64,000 nt of DNA. Origin: Neoactinobaculum massilliense (GTDB lineage Bacteria > Actinomycetota > Actinomycetes > Actinomycetales > Actinomycetaceae). Every line of letters starts with the position of its first letter. Position 1 is the first letter of the stretch. The stretch spans positions 1 to 64,000 of the forward strand of contig NZ_UWPE01000001.1 of assembly GCF_900604955.1 (NCBI RefSeq), in the 5' to 3' direction. The notes under the pieces are model-generated. The model made no database searches. It was not told the origin of the DNA and saw nothing but the letters and a program-made list of their open reading frames with translations. Position numbers and translations under genes: made by a program. Below, piece by piece: positions 61,127-64,000 of the stretch.

Positions 61127-61708
61127 ATGACATTTGCGATTCCCGCTGATCTAGCACCGGAAAACTACCCGATGGCGTGGCTGGTGGGCGCCTGGCGCGG
61201 CGCTGGTGTGCTCGAGTATGAGGGCATCGAGGCTACCGGATACGTTCATGAACTCCATATTGATAACGACGCCGCTGGCCCCTACCTGCGTCTGCGCTCC
61301 GATATTTGGCTCACCACCGAGCCGCCGGAACAGGTGGATAACGAGGTGGCCGGCGGGCGCATGTACGCCGCGCTCACCAAAGGGCAGCTGTGGAGCTCCA
61401 CCACCGGATACCTGCGTACCTCGCCCGGCAAGAAGCCAAGCGATGGCCAGTACCCGCTGGAGGGGATGACGGCCTCGGGCGCCGGGCATGCCATCACCTG
61501 GGCCGGCGTGATTCGCGGCCCCCAGTTGCGTTTCGTTACGGATCTCATCGCTACCACCCCCACGGCCACCGGTATCGACGGTGAGCAGATCATTGCAGGC
61601 CTGGTGGATTCGGACCTGTTCTACCGCGTGGATATGGCTGCCTTCGGTCAGGAGATGCGCTCCTACTTCGCCGGCCGGCTCTCCCGCATCGAGACGTCGA
61701 GTGAGTAG
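61127..61708 (+). CDS. Nitrobindin-like FABP-family protein
   Basis: The 193-residue protein has the beta-barrel family pattern: LVGAWRGAGVLEY (GxWxGxG motif) at the N terminus, FHELHIDND-like YVHELHIDND, an ESGYLR-like TTGYLR strand and a terminal RVDMAAFGQEMRSYFAGRLSR. Homologues bind heme through a His in this last segment; here the alignable position is Tyr and no His is present in it, so heme binding is doubtful. Its stop overlaps the start of the next gene by eight bases. Neighbours (YgfZ-like, DUF2516, dtd) are the usual actinobacterial context. Confidence 0.82.
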   Translation: MTFAIPADLAPENYPMAWLVGAWRGAGVLEYEGIEATGYVHELHIDNDAAGPYLRLRSDIWLTTEPPEQVDNEVAGGRMYAALTKGQLWSSTTGYLRTSPGKKPSDGQYPLEGMTASGAGHAITWAGVIRGPQLRFVTDLIATTPTATGIDGEQIIAGLVDSDLFYRVDMAAFGQEMRSYFAGRLSRIETSSE

Positions 61709-62351
61709 TTTCCTTCAATTACCGGGTGCCGTTCCCGGGCTCGACGCCGATGTTCCCGCCCACTTTGGGCGGCCCGGTGCGGAGCAGCGGAACCTTGGAG
61801 AGGGCCGCGCGGTCGTGGACCTGGGGATTGCGGGGGAGCGGGTGCAGGCAATCGTCGGCGCGGGCGGAATCGGGCTGCGCATGCTGGGTATGCGTGCGGA
61901 CGCCGCCGCTCGAATTCCTGGGACCCGGGTGGAGTTACCCGGCACGCTGGGGGAGGGCACCTCGCGGTACTGCGTGGTGCTGGTGGACGACGCCGCTGCG
62001 CCGGCCGCGCTTGAGGCGGGACTGGAGCCAGCCGGGATGCTGGCCTGGGAGGCGGAGCGAGTCCGTGAGGTCCGTCCACGTCTCCTGCGGCCCGCGCCGG
62101 CGGTCGACGTCGCGCATCACGCGGTGCGGCGCCTCTACCTTGAAGGGCACGAGGCCGATCTGCCCGCCACCGGCACACCTGTGACCGTTGAAGCCACGGC
62201 GACGCGTGTGGGCACGGTGACCACCGCTGTGCGGGACTGGGAGGACGGCCCGGTGGCGCTCGCCGTCGTCAGAACTGACGTGCCGCTAACCGCTATCCTT
62301 ACCGTTGGCGAATTCCGCGCCGCTCAAGAGGAGGTGGACCGTGGTCTATAA
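61701..62351 (+). CDS. Shortened YgfZ-like folate-binding protein
   Basis: The 216-residue protein resembles YgfZ/GcvT-like proteins at both ends: an N terminus (LQLPGAVPGLDADVPAHFG, EQRNLGEGRAVVDLG) and a C-terminal domain (GTPVTVEATATRVGTVTTAV, GPVALAVVRTDVP). YgfZ is normally 320-400 residues and carries KGCYxGQE, whose Cys is needed for Fe-S repair. Here GMLAWEAERVREVRPRLLR runs on to AVDVAHHAVRRLYLEG with that motif and much of the middle missing. The GTG at 61701 overlaps the upstream stop. The frame is open and codon use is normal, so it looks like a reduced but maintained gene rather than a pseudogene. Confidence 0.65.
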   Translation: MSSFLQLPGAVPGLDADVPAHFGRPGAEQRNLGEGRAVVDLGIAGERVQAIVGAGGIGLRMLGMRADAAARIPGTRVELPGTLGEGTSRYCVVLVDDAAAPAALEAGLEPAGMLAWEAERVREVRPRLLRPAPAVDVAHHAVRRLYLEGHEADLPATGTPVTVEATATRVGTVTTAVRDWEDGPVALAVVRTDVPLTAILTVGEFRAAQEEVDRGL

Positions 62352-62643
62352 CATTATTTCCGGAGTGTTCCTGGCGATTCGGGCGGCCATTTTCCTATTC
62401 AGTACGTGGGCGCTGGTGAGCATGTTGCGGCGGGACGCGATGGATTTTTCAGCCACGGTGCGTGGGCGCGGATTTTGGCTGGCCGTACTGATTGGCTGCG
62501 CGGCGGTGTCACTGATCGGGCTGCTGCGCGGCGGTGTGCCAGGGCTGCTCGAGTGGCTGGTGCTTTACGGACTGGTGTATTACATGGGCCCCGAGGAGCA
62601 GCGCATGGGGCCGCCGCGGGAGCAATGGGGGCATCATGCGTAG
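62341..62643 (+). CDS. DUF2516 family membrane protein
   Basis: The 100-residue protein has three predicted helices and the DUF2516 pattern seen in small actinobacterial membrane proteins (YNIISGVFLAIRAAIFLFST near the N terminus). GAGGAGG marks GTG 62341, inside the end of the YgfZ-like gene (11-base overlap), and its own end overlaps dtd by eight bases. Function unknown. Confidence 0.72.
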   Translation: MVYNIISGVFLAIRAAIFLFSTWALVSMLRRDAMDFSATVRGRGFWLAVLIGCAAVSLIGLLRGGVPGLLEWLVLYGLVYYMGPEEQRMGPPREQWGHHA

Positions 62644-63088
62644 CATTATTCAGCGCGTCACGCGTGCCAGCGTGAGCATCGACGGACAAAAGACGGCGGA
62701 GATTGGCCCAGGCCTGCTGGTGCTGCTCGGCGTGACGCACACGGACGGGCCGGCGCAGGTGGAAAAGACCGCGCGGAAAATTGCCCAGTTACGGATTCTT
62801 CGGGCCGGCGACGGCGGTGACTCGCCCAAGGAACGCCGCAGTGCGGAGGAGGCCGGCGCGCCCGTGCTGGTGGTTTCCCAATTCACGCTGTATGCGGATG
62901 TGCGCAAGGGACGCAGCCCCTCGTGGTCTCATGCGGCACCCGGGGACGTGGCCGAACCCATCTATGAGCAGGTGGTCGCCGCGCTGCGGGACACCCACGG
63001 TCTGGAGGTATCCACCGGCCAATTCGGCGCGGACATGGCAGTGGAACTGGTGAACGACGGCCCCTTCACGCTGCTCGTCGAGGTGTAG
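62636..63088 (+). CDS. dtd: D-aminoacyl-tRNA deacylase
   Basis: This removes D-amino acids (and glycine mischarged on tRNA-Ala) from tRNA. The 150-residue protein has the DTD signatures: MRSIIQRVTRASVSIDG, GLLVLLGVTHTD, the SQFTLYADVRKGRSPSW catalytic segment and the C-terminal MAVELVNDGPFTLLVEV containing the Gly-cisPro motif. In most homologues the motif is NDGPVT; Phe replaces Val here. It is the last gene of an overlapping four-gene unit. Confidence 0.94.
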   Translation: MRSIIQRVTRASVSIDGQKTAEIGPGLLVLLGVTHTDGPAQVEKTARKIAQLRILRAGDGGDSPKERRSAEEAGAPVLVVSQFTLYADVRKGRSPSWSHAAPGDVAEPIYEQVVAALRDTHGLEVSTGQFGADMAVELVNDGPFTLLVEV

Positions 63089-63119
63089 CGGAGCGGGCGA
63101 ACGGGCTGGATGGCGGGGC

Positions 63120-63140
63120 GGGGGGGCCCCCCCGGGGGGG
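63120..63140. repeat. G7-C7-G7 homopolymer palindrome
   Basis: Seven G (63120-63126), seven C (63127-63133) and seven G (63134-63140) follow one another in the dtd-clpC spacer. The C-run can pair with either G-run. It may serve dtd termination, be prone to slippage, or be mis-assembled. Confidence 0.6.
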
Positions 63141-63353
63141 CAAGCCTGACCGCCCGAAGCGGGGGCACACCCGCCCGCCTAAGGCCAGATATACGCGCCT
63201 CGCTGTTGTACACGCAGCCGCGCGCGAACGTCGTCGTACTCGCGTCCGCACCTCGGCGTCGTTGTGCATCCCACCCACGCCGGTGGCGAACAGTGGCCTA
63301 GAACCGGCCGTGTTCTGGTTACTGTTGGTGATAATCCATGAGAAGGAGTACCC

Positions 63354-64000
63354 ATGTTTGAACGGTTTACCGACCGCGCCCGGCGAGTCATTGTGCTCGC
63401 CCAGGAGGAGGCTCGGGGCCTGAAGCACAACTACTTGGGTACGGAGCATATCCTCCTTGGCCTCATTCGCGAGGGGGAGGGCGTGGCAGCCAAGGCGCTG
63501 GAATCGCTGGGCATCACGCTGGACGCCGTACGTGCCCAGGTTATTGACATCATCGGGGAGGGGCAGGAGTCCCCTACGGGCCACATCCCGTTCACCCCGC
63601 GAGCCAAGAAGGTCATGGAATACGCCATGCGAGAGGGCCTTCAGCTCGGACATTCGTATATTGGTACGGAGCATCTGCTGCTCGGCCTCACCCGTGAGCC
63701 TGACGGCGTTGCGGCGCAGGTACTGGTGAAGCTCGGCGCGGATATGCCCACCGTGCGCAACCAGGTGAACCAGCTGATCTCCGGATACCAGGGCAAGGAA
63801 ACGGCGGGCGTTGGCGCCGGGCCGGCGCAGCGCGAGGGCCGCAAGTCCGGCTCCACGGTGCTCGATCAGTTCGGACGCAACCTCACCCAGGCTGCGCGGG
63901 ACCACAAACTGGACCCTGTGATCGGGCGGCATCGGGAAACCGAGCGCGTCATGCAGGTGCTCTCTCGGCGCACCAAGAACAATCCGGTGCTCATCGGCGA
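63354..64000 (+). CDS. clpC: ATP-dependent Clp protease ATPase ClpC (partial)
   Basis: The first 215 residues of a ClpC unfoldase. Two Clp_N repeats are visible: [19 protein letters not shown] with [20 protein letters not shown], and [19 protein letters not shown] with [44 protein letters not shown] begins the first AAA domain (split for length). The window ends just before Walker A. ClpC works with ClpP and adaptor proteins in regulated proteolysis. AAGGAG precedes the ATG; GATAAT at 63330-63335 is a possible -10. Confidence 0.95.
   Translation, partial: MFERFTDRARRVIVLAQEEARGLKHNYLGTEHILLGLIREGEGVAAKALESLGITLDAVRAQVIDIIGEGQESPTGHIPFTPRAKKVMEYAMREGLQLGHSYIGTEHLLLGLTREPDGVAAQVLVKLGADMPTVRNQVNQLISGYQGKETAGVGAGPAQREGRKSGSTVLDQFGRNLTQAARDHKLDPVIGRHRETERVMQVLSRRTKNNPVLIG

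Overview
The window is 64 kb of chromosomal sequence from a high-GC Gram-positive actinobacterium. The evidence is actinobacteria-specific genes (mycothiol synthase, DUF3073, DUF2516, a DUF3618/Holin-X pair, an LAxTG cell-wall anchor), C/G-ending codons, several apparently leaderless genes (TANNNT about 6 bases before the start codon) and PhoP-type GTTNACC repeats. A facultatively fermentative Actinomycetaceae-like genus (Actinotignum/Actinobaculum/Actinomyces relatives) is a reasonable guess, but the genus is inference. There is no rRNA, CRISPR array, transposase or prophage. Apart from one low-GC MFS gene at the left edge, the content looks like core or niche metabolism.

Layout. 1-1.8 kb: end of a truncated CDS, a perfect hairpin and a low-GC efflux-type MFS gene. 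1.8-6.9 kb: lysS, purA and glpD. 7.2-14.1 kb: xylose locus, with xylE divergent from xylR-xylA-galM-xylB; two matching promoter/operator modules identify the likely XylR site. 14.3-16.8 kb: MacB-type ABC transporter. 16.8-18.7 kb: codB-codA with a yeast-like cytosine deaminase. 19-23.8 kb: purC, gdhA, an SCP-like gene, gntK-gntP. 24.2-29.5 kb: DUF3073, Holin-X/DUF3618 pair, zincin, sirtuin, and a sortase-anchored 5'-nucleotidase. 30-31.6 kb: a LytTR regulator plus DUF3021 membrane protein flanked by a three-copy hairpin repeat. 32.3-32.6 kb: tRNA-Phe, Asp and Glu. 32.8-42 kb: MscS channel, MsrB, a degenerate EEP-fold protein, AEC transporter, glpK with a divergent SorC-family regulator, and an AI-2E/PerM transporter. 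42.2-45.9 kb: heterodimeric ABC exporter. 46.3-47.4 kb: small genes and tRNA-Lys. 47.7-56.7 kb: phosphate/polyphosphate cluster (unknown gene, a mycothiol synthase-polyphosphate kinase fusion, mutT1-like gene, pstSCAB). 56.9-60 kb: three-subunit proton-translocating transhydrogenase. 60.3-63.1 kb: membrane protein, nitrobindin-like protein, shortened YgfZ-like protein, DUF2516, dtd. 63.35 kb to end: 5' part of clpC.

How the parts fit. Xylose enters by XylE, and GalM, XylA and XylB convert it to xylulose-5-phosphate under a ROK repressor. Gluconate enters by GntP and is phosphorylated by GntK. Glycerol is used by GlpK and GlpD, 32 kb apart; both have TTGCAC-type palindrome sites upstream, suggesting that the SorC protein next to glpK is the glycerol regulator. 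Pst, polyphosphate kinase and a Nudix/phosphatase form a phosphate module with a PHO-box-like promoter.

Most notable: the in-frame MshD-PPK1 fusion; the LytTR-DUF3021 pair with its hairpin repeats; the inferred SorC glycerol regulon; degenerate tandem repeats, different at each locus, filling many spacers and apparently spilling into gene ends; a shortened YgfZ-like protein lacking the KGCYxGQE signature; and a reading-frame/hairpin problem at the pstS-pstC junction. All gene identities come from motif recognition by eye; no database search was run.
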